DNA of 64,000 nt, from the NCBI GenBank assembly GCA_035222895.1, contig JAVYIG010001040.1, positions 333,328 through 397,327 of the forward strand, read 5' to 3'. Positions within the stretch are counted from its first letter, which is position 1. Each line of letters opens with the position of its first letter. Source of the stretch: Strongylocentrotus droebachiensis (taxonomy: Eukaryota; Echinodermata; Echinoidea; Camarodonta; Strongylocentrotidae). The notes beneath the pieces were generated by a model. It was not told where the DNA came from and ran no database searches. It was given only the letters and a program-made list of their open reading frames with translations. Positions 50,101-57,800 of this stretch are shown in pieces. Made by a program: the position numbers and the translations under genes.

Positions 50101-52523
50101 AAGTGACAGATACAAGATGATACTAATTGAGGCAACTGCAGCTCACTCTCTAAGGTGCTATAAAGATAAGTTACTGCTAGATGAAACCAGATGAAACCAG
50201 ATGAAACCAGATGAAACTGCTTTGCTTGCTGCAGTGATAATTAAATATCAAAATTCACTCTAATTACTGACAAATTCCAAGGGGAGTCTAGAAACATGAG
50301 ATGCCACTCATACATCAGAAACTAAAAAGACATGTTCACCTTTCTCATGATAAATTCATTTTCATCATGCCATTATTCATATATACAACCATATTCATTT
50401 TAGGCAGGCATATGGCATGCTATCTTCCTTGGAAAAATAATTGAATGCTGCATACAGCTCAACATATTAAGCATGCTTATGCATTGGATCAGCAAGTATA
50501 TGTAACTTTAGCATGTTTTTATTATCCATGTTAATGTTTGTGTTTTATCCTTTTATTTTGTTTTCTTTACCAAGTTGATTATGTTTTTTTTTATAAACTT
50601 ATATTACATACATGTACAGGAAAAGTCCATTGCCAGTCAAAAGGCAGTTCTCTGTAGTACAACATAATTCAAACTTGTTACATGATTATTTGTTCATGTA
50701 TCTACATAGTACTGTGTACATCTAAAGAAATATGAAGCTTTTCATTTTTAAGTTTCATGTATTACAGAATATCAATCATATTGAATATCTTCATACAGGT
50801 ACATGTAGATGATATTTATAGATATTTTCCTTGCCTTGAGAGTTTGCAAGCATGAAAATCAGTATAATCATACCGTTAGCAACATTTTTTCTGCCAGCGC
50901 TATAAAGATGTATTATCTATTCTATGCTGCAAGTAAGTTGCATGTATGCATACAACTATAGCATGCTACAAATGGCTTGCGAGTATGTACAATACATTAC
51001 AAATATTATTCTTTTATTTTTTAATTTTTATACCAGTAAAAATTGGGATACGTAATCTCCTTGTTCTAAACAAACTTGTGAATCATACAAATCCTGTAGG
51101 GAGAAAAATTCTGCCATAGAATGGCATTTTGTAAAGGTCTTCTAACTTATGCTAATAATTGTAATAATAATAATAATGATAATACTAATAATAATGATAA
51201 TAATAATACTAATATAGTAATAATAATAAAAATGACAATGATAATTCTAATAATAACAATGATAATACTAATACTAATTATAATAATAATAATAGTGATA
51301 ATAATAATTCTAATAATAATAATTAAATGTTTTTGTATAGCAGATAACACATACCGGTAAGCATAAGTGCATTTCTTTGTGGGCTTTAATCTTACCTGGC
51401 TTCACAAACTTTTGCATGATGTCATAATAGTTTTCATACATGTTTGTTTTTTCTTATTCATTGTTTATTTATCTTCCGGACTACCATAGTTTGTGGACTT
51501 TGCTGAACACCTTGCTCAGATGAACATAGAGAGGAGCCAGCTCAGGCATCAGGTGGATGAGATCACTAAAGAATGCCAACACTGGAAAGATCAAGTGTAA
51601 GTACAGTGAAACCTGTCTATAAAGACCACTCAGTCAAGGGAGGCAAGAGAAGTATTCTTTATAGGCAGGTGGTCTTTAAGTTTATGTACAGGTTCCTTTA
51701 GTACATGTTTCAATGAGAAACCATTTACAAGGGAAACAACAAATGTGGTCTGTATATAGGCAGGTCAATGGTCTTTATGTACAGGTTCCTTTAGCATGTT
51801 TCAATGAGAGACCATTTTCAAGGGAAACAAAGAATGTGGTGTTTATAGGCAGGTGGTCTTTTTGTACAGTTTTTTATAGTACATGTTTCAATGAGAAACC
51901 ACTTTCAAGGGAAACAAACAAAATGTGGTCTTTGTAGACAGGTGGTGACTAAAGAGGGTTTGACTGTATCAACGGCAAGTCCTCTAATCAATCACAACTT
52001 TACACTCTCCTATCTCTTATGTCAATAGTTACGAGTGATATCCGTTGCAAATGACTTGTGATTAATCACAACTGTTTATAAGACAGGGCCCGGGTTAGCT
52101 GTGTCTCAATCTGGTTGACTACATCTGTCTACCATCTAATTATCTCTCTCCCCCCTCTCTCTGTCTCTCTGTCCCTGTCTCTCTCTGTCTCTCTTTCTAT
52201 CTCTCTATCTCTCTCTCCCTCTCCCTCCCTCCCTCCCCCTCCCTCTCTCCCTCCTTCCCTCCCCTTCCCTCTCCCCCTCCCTCCCTCCCTCACTCCATCA
52301 CTCCCTCCCTCCCTCCCTCCTTCTCTCTCTCACTTCCGATCACTGATCTCCATCTTCCCTTTGATGCCACAGTCTCGCCAGTACGAACATCTCAGCCGAG
52401 GAACTTGACGAGCTCGGGGCGAGCGGAGAGAACGGGGATTTATCCAACTCCAGAGAGAGAAGCAATACCCAAATAGTAGAAGATGAAGAGACGTCATCTA
52501 AAGCAGACTCTGGAGTGGTCTGA
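27068..52523 (+). CDS. Class C GPCR, metabotropic-glutamate-receptor-like with coiled-coil tail (17 exons, 1181 aa)
   Basis: Seventeen exons join in frame through GT-AG introns. Layout: signal peptide (1-22); low-complexity extension with RSRR (107-110); bilobed Venus-flytrap domain (about 136-595); nine-cysteine domain (C600-C654); seven membrane helices (about 668-911) with TLLTKTNR after helix 3, PGQFND before helix 6 and FVPK at helix 7; and a 255-residue tail with a coiled coil (about 990-1130) ending DSGVV. These are the family's marks for a plasma-membrane amino-acid receptor signalling through G proteins. Against mGluR1 recalled from memory, S165, T188, D208, Y236 and D318 are kept (S237, T259, D279, Y307, D388). 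Y74, R78, E292, R323 and K409 become P162, W166, A362, S393 and W486. Inferred: it binds an amino acid that is not glutamate, as described for insect mXR receptors. C733 and C820 likely form the class C extracellular disulphide. Sequons are seen at N179, N471, N517 and N532. Confidence 0.93.
28971..29094 (+). CDS. Receptor exon 2: ligand domain
   Basis: It follows a T-run ending TTTCAG. It encodes EALNFVENSQPS and TIGVVGTGSSSTSIALATLL; donor GTAGGT, phase 1. GSSSTS is the loop that binds the amino-acid carboxylate in mGluRs. Confidence 0.9.
29145..29469. mobile_element. CTGCCAACC-family TIR element with 6-bp target duplication (intron 2)
   Basis: CATACCTGCCAACCC and inverted CATACCTCCCAAC ends. 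GTATAT at 29139-29144 is repeated at 29470-29475. Short frames inside are not genes. Confidence 0.85.
29671..29798. mobile_element. Short TIR element (CGGTCACA ends)
   Basis: CCTCGGTCACAGATGCCATT against inverted GCTACGGTCACAAAGGTTCG, then ACGAAC on both arms. About 130 bp, in intron 2. Confidence 0.65.
30072..30400 (+). CDS. Receptor exon 3: ligand domain
   Basis: It encodes GLFSIPQVSYSATSQLLSDK, then FLRTVPSDENQARVM and FSANSYGGPG, with T259, D279 and Y307 at ligand positions. Donor GTAAAC, phase 0. Confidence 0.93.
30523..30610. repeat. CCCGATTTT-rich repeat, copy 1 (intron 3)
   Basis: It starts AGGCCTGATAATTACC, then CCCAATTTC and CCCGATTTT words. The second copy starts at 31029 on the other side of exon 4. 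Confidence 0.7.
30811..31007 (+). CDS. Receptor exon 4: ligand domain lobe 2
   Basis: It encodes VIFTFAGKTHITSVLQEAKE and TWIASDSWGDSLTVVNDY. D388 is kept; A362 and S393 replace the mGluR Glu and Arg. Donor GTAGGT. Two decayed partial copies follow in the intron. Confidence 0.93.
31029..31196. repeat. CCCGATTTT-rich repeat, copy 2 (intron 4)
   Basis: It starts AGGCCTGATAATTACCAGAC; same composition as copy 1. The pair brackets exon 4. Confidence 0.7.
31283..31372 (+). pseudogene. Decayed copy of the 3' half of receptor exon 4
   Basis: ATGACTATGCAGACATTGTT and GGTCTGGATCGTGAACAAGGC align with exon 4 (ATGACTATTTGGACATCGTC, GGTCGGGATCGTACCGAAGGC). A one-base deletion shifts the frame into a stop, and no donor remains. 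Confidence 0.75.
31515..31592 (+). pseudogene. Second decayed copy of the end of receptor exon 4
   Basis: CAAAGACAAGGATCAATCCT followed by TGTCTCAAAATATAGG matches exon 4's GCAAGGATCGATCCTGGTCTCAAAAGGTAGG. More degraded than the first copy. Confidence 0.65.
31593..34356. other. Receptor intron 4, distal part
   Basis: AT-rich with TACATGTACA clusters. An interspersed repeat begins near 33797 (GTGTAAATTTGTTTGGTTTGAG), continues through (AAT)n at 33957-34004 and on to about 34230. No exon recognised. Confidence 0.6.
33797..34230. repeat. Interspersed repeat with (AAT)n core
   Basis: GTGTAAATTTGTTTGGTTTGAG with the following CCACTGCTGCCACC recurs at 41240-41330. The part after the (AAT)n (CTCAAGGTGCTATACAAAAC .. 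TTCCAGAGGACTGGTGCAAC) resembles a widespread invertebrate SINE-like family, with a diverged relative near 55604-55790. Confidence 0.55.
34357..34619 (+). CDS. Receptor exon 5: ligand domain with DDT repeat
   Basis: It encodes YIASLDPYTNSRNPWYQLTL and GCTFDVP, then a three-fold (K/Q)DDT repeat at 454-465, then FCHGNETFASML and WTSFIIDAVHSLAF. 263 nt. Confidence 0.92.
34620..35845. other. Receptor intron 5, nothing recognised
   Basis: Unique-looking AT-rich sequence with repeated CAGGATAACTGTAAT / CCCAGAG-type words near 35230-35300. No exon or clear mobile element. Confidence 0.6.
35846..36000 (+). CDS. Receptor exon 6: ligand domain
   Basis: It encodes GSSCPGANSSVLNTEDYFQY and TFRFDENGDPLAQYYVNNLQ, the family's FDxxGDxxxxYxxxNLQ segment. 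Donor GTAAAA, phase 0. Confidence 0.92.
36001..36540. other. Receptor intron 6, nothing recognised
   Basis: AT-rich, no repeat or exon identified. Confidence 0.65.
36541..36733 (+). CDS. Receptor exon 7: end of ligand domain, start of cysteine domain
   Basis: It encodes YDFIEVGSWDPL and RCSADCPSGSYIVRESINCC then WDCVRCE, carrying six of the nine cysteines. Acceptor TATGCCAG, donor GTAAAT. Confidence 0.92.
37111..37442 (+). CDS. Receptor exon 8: cysteine domain, TM1, TM2
   Basis: The last three cysteines (CRRCADGERTDADQTSC), then YLQWTDPFSIAISICAVLGF (TM1), TPTIKATSTELSYILL (TM2) and KPTDLMCNLQ. Donor GTATTG, phase 0. Confidence 0.93.
37987..38659. mobile_element. CTGCCAACC-family TIR element with 6-bp target duplication (intron 8)
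   Basis: CAGAGATGCCAACCCTCCCG and the inverted CAGAGATGCCAACTTTTGG ends. TCTCCA at 37981-37986 and 38660-38665. The interior has a long T-run and GGGCGCTACGCGCTCGAG / GCGCTACGCGCAC words. Its right end is 15 bp from receptor exon 9. Confidence 0.9.
38675..38800 (+). CDS. Receptor exon 9: TM3 and intracellular loop 2
   Basis: It encodes ISLLGCSFALYVATLLTKTN then RISRIFNRKLSQGRP, matching the family's ALLTKTNRIxRIF. Its acceptor ACTTGTAG lies 15 bp after a transposon end. Donor GTACAG. Confidence 0.92.
38899..39063. mobile_element. Long palindromic TIR element, CAGGGCCC family
   Basis: AGGGCCCCGTTGCACAAACC then TTACCATTGATGGTAACTTT pairs with the inverted right arm over about 60 bp. It can form a long hairpin; intron 9. 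Confidence 0.88.
39372..39545 (+). pseudogene. Partial tandem duplicate of intron 9 end plus 5' part of exon 10
   Basis: About 170 bp duplicated (second copy about 39565-39735). The copied exon starts at 39483 after an intact acceptor CTTGACTCTCAG and reads YQVIFVMVIVLA, then TAA at 39519-39521. The copy ends near 39540 with no donor. Confidence 0.85.
39677..39836 (+). CDS. Receptor exon 10: TM4 and extracellular loop 2
   Basis: It encodes YQVIFVMVIVLVQACLQVLL then TDLVCRNNILSSILAF, with C820 the partner of C733. Acceptor CTCATGCAG, donor GTAAGT. A partial copy with a stop lies about 190 bp upstream. Confidence 0.92.
39858..40007. mobile_element. CAGGGCCC-family TIR element
   Basis: CTGGGTCCTGTTTCATAAA and inverted CTGGGCCCTGTTTCATAAA differ at one base. 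It begins 21 bp after the exon 10 boundary. Confidence 0.88.
40076..40253. mobile_element. TACAGTCAAACCTG palindromic element, copy 1
   Basis: TACAGTCAAACCTG and perfect inverse CAGGTTTGACTGTA. Inside, CTGTCTACAAAGACCAC and TTTCCCTTG words alternate. Copy 2 is at 51602. Confidence 0.88.
40917..41126 (+). CDS. Receptor exon 11: TM5, loop 3, TM6, start of TM7
   Basis: It encodes IYNLLLALLCSFQAFRIRKL, PGQFNDSRGICFSMLTF and MKAMISALSCLACAFS. FND replaces the usual FNE of mGluR loop 3. Acceptor CTCTTTCAG. Confidence 0.93.
41776..41909 (+). CDS. Receptor exon 12: end of TM7, start of tail
   Basis: It encodes GILCMFVPKIWIVCFRPELN, then IRQSTLRLPALSTLNTITG. FVPK is the class C helix 7 motif. Donor GTAAGC, phase 0. 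Confidence 0.92.
42185..42560. repeat. Interspersed repeat with hairpin and (GTCC)n, internally duplicated
   Basis: The hairpin TGCCTCCG..CGGAGGCA is followed by CCGTCCGTCCGTCC. A unit of about 155 bp then appears twice: ATCTCAAGAA, ATTGATGGATTC, CGCCAAACTTGGGTCAT, CCAATGAACTGATTAGATTT and GAGGTCAAAGGTCACAGGGC. I recognise this as a repeat type found widely in marine invertebrate genomes. Confidence 0.75.
42650..43206 (+). mobile_element. Truncated LINE 3' end (CR1/L2-type ORF2 C terminus and tail)
   Basis: 42650-42799 encodes GQRSVKYQGYLTW, then ASLRQFKYKYKQYLCNSK and TAG, the characteristic C terminus of CR1/L2-like LINE ORF2 (RSxKYQGxxxWNSL...FKxxLKxYL). About 400 bp of 3' untranslated sequence follows, ending in (AAATG)n at 43184-43205. 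The reverse transcriptase itself is absent (5' truncation). Confidence 0.75.
46032..46294 (+). CDS. Receptor exon 13: acidic tail and coiled-coil start
   Basis: Acceptor CATCCTCCTCAG. It encodes SNGAPMNMTRSATLASRAQG, an acidic Ser/Asp stretch (TDSDHDSGASSASDDEDTE), then coiled coil (IDEFLEELARLERELRDAER). Assigned to this gene by phase, strand and the exons on either side, not by tail homology. Confidence 0.82.
46377..46902. mobile_element. AGGGACTTTTAGATT TIR element with nested hairpin element
   Basis: TAGGGACTTTTAGATT and inverted TAGGGACTTTTGGATT ends. Inside, 46578-46740 is a second inverted repeat (AATATACAGTTCCTCAGGTA, then GACAAAGGAACATCCCTTC, against its inverse), probably a nested insertion. 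Confidence 0.82.
47329..47692 (+). mobile_element. tRNA-derived SINE with (ATT)n tail
   Basis: The head GTCGTGGTCGAGTGGATATG resembles box A, and GCGGTACAAGTCCTG a decayed box B. The body contains GGTGTTAAATGGGTACCCGG. The 3' part AAAACGCTTTGAGAGTGC .. GAAAAGCGCTCTATAAGAA is typical of marine invertebrate SINEs, followed by (ATT)n. It ends 14 bp before receptor exon 14. Confidence 0.78.
47707..47854 (+). CDS. Receptor exon 14: coiled coil
   Basis: It encodes QHRFELEQVNEDYEMEKTRM then EEEQLQQIEKGAQKGAKQAV. A phase-compatible acceptor (TTTTTTATAG) directly follows a SINE tail. Donor GTGAGT, phase 0. Confidence 0.82.
48337..48375 (+). CDS. Receptor exon 15: 39-nt microexon
   Basis: AATCTAG precedes and GTAAGT follows. 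It encodes EKMKKTGKRAGVQ, 13 codons, phase 0 on both sides, so it can be skipped without a frame change. Confidence 0.6.
48376..51489. other. Receptor intron 15
   Basis: Contains the TIR element above, a 10-bp repeat CCAGATGAAA x4 at about 50181-50218 and an (AAT)n region at 51160-51335. No exon recognised. Confidence 0.6.
49163..49420. mobile_element. CAGGGGGGT TIR element (intron 15)
   Basis: CAGGGGGGTGTTTCACAAAG, then GATCGACTTTAAGTTGGACTT, pairs with an inverted right arm for about 70 bp. Confidence 0.88.
51490..51596 (+). CDS. Receptor exon 16: coiled coil
   Basis: Acceptor CTACCATAG, donor GTAAGT. It encodes FVDFAEHLAQMNIERSQLRH then QVDEITKECQHWKDQ. Heptad-like spacing of L/M/I/V continues the coiled coil. 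Confidence 0.82.
51602..51968. mobile_element. TACAGTCAAACCTG palindromic element, copy 2
   Basis: TACAGTGAAACCTGTCTATAAAGACCAC on the left (first 14 bases matching copy 1 with one change) and GGTTTGACTGTA on the right. Internal units of about 95 bp (GGTGGTCTTT, TTTCAATGAGAAACCA, AAGGGAAACAA) repeat three times. It starts six bases after the exon 16 boundary. Confidence 0.85.
52140..52335. repeat. (CT)n/(CCCT)n pyrimidine tract before exon 17
   Basis: About 195 bp almost purely pyrimidine, ending about 37 bp before the exon 17 acceptor. Confidence 0.95.
52373..52523 (+). CDS. Receptor exon 17: C terminus and stop
   Basis: Acceptor GATGCCACAG. It encodes VLASTNISAEELDELGASGE, then an acidic Ser-rich end closing KADSGVV and TGA. 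It lies directly after a long CT-rich tract. Confidence 0.82.
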
Positions 52524-54402
52524 ATGGGGATAAGGTCAAGCAAGACATGTCAAAGGTCATATTTCCCTTTTTTCTTGACCCATCTAATACGTTTTACATT
52601 TCATGTAATGTAGAATACCGGTATATAGATCGGAGAAATGTGCGTGTAAATGTGTGTTGTAAGACATTTTTTCTTAAAAGTGTATGAATGACTCAAGGTG
52701 ATATATACTGATAGGTTTATGTGATTAACAATTTATCTTTAAATCTTTTCACATTAGTGTGAGACAGGTGCTAAAAGTGGCTTGATCTCTTGAGATTATA
52801 TGTAAGTACTAATATTTTGCCAAGTTGATTTATAGACACTTATTCATATTTATTAAGTTTTTAAGTACATGTACATGTAAGAGTAAGTTCAGGATTTTGT
52901 GGATCTTATTAATTGTAAATCAGTACGTATATTAAGAAATACAAAATGTATATGTATACAAGTACACATGCGCCTTTACATGCACAATATTTAATGTTCT
53001 TTCAATTTTAGACGACATTATCTGGAAATGTTTGTTATATATTCATGTTTAGAATGGTAAAAATATAAAATTTATAGTAGTAAATTTTAAAATGTGATAT
53101 AGATGGCCGCCAAGCTTTGCTATTCTTATACAGCATTTTAAATACACTTGCTGCTATATTGTAGTGATACCATATACATGTAGTGCTTACTCAAAATGAA
53201 TTTATTAATGTATGTCAAAGGGTAACAAGGCAATGTAAAGATTTGTGTAAGTAGCTTTATTTTAGTATACATTCCAAAAAAATTCCTAGTCAACTTTTCA
53301 GCTGCCTCATGGGGTGTTATAAAGAATATGTGAAATATCACAATGTTTGTGTACTATTTTGTATGTAGTGAAGAACTTATAAGGAATTGAAATCTATTGA
53401 TTTATGTGTTCTTATTGTTGTTTGTGTTGTTTCTTTGTATTTCATGTTATTGTATACCATGTAGCATTGCTAGTTTATGGTGTCTTTTATTCAGTACTAG
53501 TCATGAACTCATATTAATTCATAGTTTATAATGTGTATTATTGATGCAATGAATAGATAATAATGTGTATTATTGATGCAATGAAATAGATAATAATTAT
53601 CGATTAATATTATGCAGCCAAAATACCATAAGCCTTGCTTTGAAAGTTAAAGAAGGGTAGACAGTATATTGATTTTCGATAATTCTAAATTAGCTGTGCC
53701 TCACTTACAAACACATGTGTCTTTACTACTTTATTATGAATGTGGAATTAACAAGATTTTAACCCATTATCCCCTTCAAATACATTTATTTATTACCCTT
53801 ATTGTTACCCTCGTCAGAAAGTATTTGCCCCCAAATATATATATTTGCTTTCTTACATTTGATATGCACGTTAAAACTTTAGAAATATAGGAATATTTCG
53901 AAAATTATACCACCATTTACTGTGAAAATGCCCTGGGAAGAAGGCACAAGAATCATAATTATGTGGTGCAATAATGTTGTCATAAAGTGCTTATTTTTTC
54001 TCCCTTTTTTTTCTCCTTTTTTTATATATTTTTTTTACTGTTGCTTATCAAAAGCTATTGATTCTAATTGACACTACACCTTTTAGGTTGATTATTATAT
54101 TTTTTTGTATAGTTTTGTATCACAACATTCCTTTATTTTGTTTGTAGCAGTTCAAATGAAAAAGTACTACATGTGTTTGAGGATTATGTGCAATTCATAA
54201 AGTGTGCTTTCTATATTTAAACAAAGCTTCATTGTGTATTATGTATTTAATTTAAATCATTGTCTAGTTAACTTACGTATTAGTGAACATGTTTAATTAA
54301 TTCATTGCGTACAGGAACAAGAGTGTTCCTGCATTACACAAATTGGAAAGAGAGAATTCAGTAGTCAACATGTTAAAATGGACCAATCACCTGAAATAGG
54401 GG
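52524..54402 (+). other. Probable 3' untranslated region of the receptor gene
   Basis: AT-rich, no gene-like frame. I could not fix a polyadenylation site. A 33-bp direct repeat (AATGTGTATTATTGATGCAATGA) lies at about 53530-53585. Confidence 0.45.
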
Positions 54403-54410
54403 AACATATC

Positions 54411-54694
54411 CAGGGGCGTACGCAGGGGGGGGGGGGGGGGGGGGGGGGTTTGGGGGTTAACCCCCCCCCTTTGGTATTTTTATGTATGTAAACCCCCCTA
54501 AAAAAAACTAAAACCCCCCTTTTTTTTCCTTTTCTTTTTTAATTATAAAAAAAAAAAAAAAAAAAAAATAATAATAATAATAATAATTATGCCCACGGCT
54601 AACCTAAATAAGGTGACCATACCCCCCCCCCCAACGAAGAAAAATGTCAAATTTTCAAATTTCGAGACCAAAAAAAAAAAAAAAAAATGTCCGC

Positions 54695-54730
<36 letters not shown>

Positions 54731-54835
54731 TGAGCGACTTTTCGGCCGGCGCGATTTTCAAATTTTCGGGAGCAAAATATTTTGGGCCCAATTTTAAAAC
54801 CCCCTCCCCTTGAAAAAATCCTGCGTACGCCCCTG
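54411..54835. mobile_element. TIR element CAGGGGCGTACGCAGG with 8-bp target duplication
   Basis: Perfect inverted ends CAGGGGCGTACGCAGG. Flanks AACATATC (54403-54410) and TACATATC (54836-54843) match at 7 of 8, a hAT-like target duplication. The interior has long G-, C-, A- and T-runs. Confidence 0.88.
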
Positions 54836-54843
54836 TACATATC

Positions 54844-57800
54844 TATGATTTCATTTAACTATTGCCAATAGTGTGCATTAAATTCAAGTAGAATTAAACT
54901 TGGTTTACATGTATTATGGAGTGATAATGAGTTGTTTCAACATCTATCAAACTGTAGTTTGTCTTATGAGAACAGAAATTGGGATCATTTCTTGGAAGTA
55001 CACATATACTTGTTGTATGATACAGGCCCATTAATCACTGTTATGTGATATGATGTCTAGGCTGGGCAAAGTCTATAATTACACCTAAAAGAGTTAATGA
55101 CTCATGGTTTGAGATTATACAGTGTATCATTATGTTTGAACTAGTGCCAAAGGTTTACGCTTGGGTCATGTATACTTGTGTATACTTGTGTAAATTTGAT
55201 CTAATCATGGACTAATATTTGAAGGGATTGTTGTTGCAATAGTTTGGCATTGATGAGATTGTTCCTGCATAATTGACAATCGGTAAGTTAAAAATAATGG
55301 TTTATCATTCTGTGCTTATTCTATTAATGTAGGACTATTTTTAGGACAGTCTCTGTTATTCTGTTATTCATAAAAACCTCAAGCTTACATAAAGCTTACC
55401 CCCTTTCTTTTTCTTCTTCTCGATTCACTAAACAAGCCTGGTCCAGTGGACGACATAGAATCTGGCCTTCGTGTTGAAAACCTCTAGGTCTTTGGGGGTA
55501 CACTGAATAGCAGTTGAATAGTTTTTTAATTTGAATTACGTTTTACTTTAAAAGCCAATGTCAATGCCAAATTGTTTACCTATTTATTTTTCTCCTCAAG
55601 ATGATGATGATGATGAACAGCATTTGTATGGCGCCATATATCTGTTTAAAAAAACATTCAAAGGCACAATCTCCTCCAATAAAAATAGCATTTAAATGTC
55701 TGAAGGAAGATGTGAGTTTTGAGTGAAGCTTTGAAGTGGTACAGGTTGTCAATTTTGCGAATAGATGATGGGAGGGAATTCAAGACATACATTTCTTTCT
55801 TCACCGTGATATTTATCAACATATGGAATCTTTAGATCTCATCTGATAATAAAGGCTTTAAAAACCCACTAAAATGTGGAAACAAACCAGGCCAAATCTA
55901 TCTTCTCGCCAAATAATTTCTTAATGAAATGATGAAATTATTTTTCTTCAATCTTACCCACCTTGCCTCTGAGGTCATAATTTCATATATTGTTTTATTT
56001 TTTCTGAAAGAGAATCGTGTAGCAGCTCATAGATGTAATGTGTATTCAAAATGAAAGAAATATGAAGGTAGTGATTTATTGATGCAAGTACCAATGTTGT
56101 GCAATGTAATAATGTTAGTTTGGTTGATGTCTTGTTTTGTCACTTTGTATCATCAACACACCATATTGAATTAAAGCACGCCTTAGTCACGTGACTAAAT
56201 ATACAACATTGGCATCATGTGATATTTATTCATTATTCTAATTGTCGATTAATATTTTTTGTCTAAATTGTACATAATCATGTTCTATACTCTAAATTTG
56301 GATTAAAGTGCATTTAAATAGTATAAAGATATTCTTAATTCAATCCAATCCAGCGATTATTTGGTGAAACGCCTTTTCCTTGCAACTTCAAGCTTTTCAT
56401 GTAACTTGCTCGACCAAATACGTGTAGTATAAAGGCTGCTTAAACAATAGTAATAGTTTAAAACCTCTAAAAGGTTCAGGTGAACGGTTTGATACCACAA
56501 AAACGCTTAACGATCCACGATCGTTAGCAACAGTGGATTTTTAAAATTTCTTGAACCGACCCGCAAATTAAGGTTAAGACATTGCTTAAAAGCCCTTGTT
56601 TTTAAACCATCTTTAAAAGAGTTATGATAACATTAACTTTTCCCCCATGTTCGTGTAATTAGTTTTGTTATAGTTTGCATTTAAATATACACCTCGAGCT
56701 TGTTATACAAACGTGTTTTTGTTAAAGACTAACAAAACAAGATGGGAAAGTGCATCTCGTAATGATGTTGTTTAATTGTATTGTTCAGTCAAGATGTTTA
56801 TCGCGTCCATATGTCAAAGGTCTCAACAACACAGTTGATTAATTTGCCGACAGATATTATTTGGCCACAATATTAATCTTTATTTGAATGAGAAGGTGAA
56901 AAGAGAGAAATTACGTTTGTAATTGAAAAGAAAATGACGCCCAGACATCGGTTGTTCTGGAAAAGCTGTTAAGGGTGATGTCGGGAAATAAAATTGCATT
57001 GACAGGACATTAATTGAATGTAAACTTCGGCAGGTATACAGGCTATTCAAACTTATTTCTCTGTATATACATTTGTGTACTCTTTGCCTTCAGTTATGTT
57101 TCTTTTTTATTATTTTGTTCAATTTTTATTATTATTATTATTATTATTTTATTTGGCAAATCAAGTCACATAATACAACAATATAACAAACATGAATTGA
57201 GATTAAAAAATCAATAGAAAGCATATATAAATATTGCAATAGCAGGTGCATCTGGTCGAGCTGCCCGGGTATGGAAAAAGTTAACCAAATAACTGTGATC
57301 CGCAGACCTTCCTCCCCACACCCGACCAGATGCACCTGATATTGGTTAAAATAAAGCTTTAAAAAGAAAAGATAGATGAGAAGAAAATGGAGAAAAAGGG
57401 AGAAAAAAAAGGGAAAAGAAAAAGAAAAAAAGAAAAGAAAGAGATTTTTTTTTATTTTTTTAAATCAATCTAATTCGACATCTCGATGTATGCTATTCCT
57501 TGCTCTATCTCTAACGCCCTCTACATTTCTCGAATTTGCCCTTATTTCTTTTATTCCCTCCCCTAGATCCACCCCTCTCCTCCTTCCAACCTTCTTCCCT
57601 CCCTTCCTCGCAAGGCCAACCTTTCTTCATGTTCTGCCCACATCCTGTTAAAAAAGCAGGAAGGAATGAAAAAGCTACAAAAGATTGTCGGACAAGCATG
57701 AGAAAATCCGTAGAGAAGAAAACACTATACAAAGTGCACTTGTTCTAAATGTACTTCTGAAAAGGTGATTACTACAAACAAGTCTTTTGTCGATGTTTGC

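Noticed and set aside
27068-52523. GABA-B receptor
   Set aside because: A coiled-coil tail is GABA-B-like, but the nine-cysteine domain, LTKTNRI, PxxFND and flytrap motifs are those of mGluR/CaSR-type receptors; GABA-B lacks the cysteine domain.
57376-57651. 91-codon frame
   Set aside because: Begins in a purine-rich low-complexity stretch and has no gene structure.
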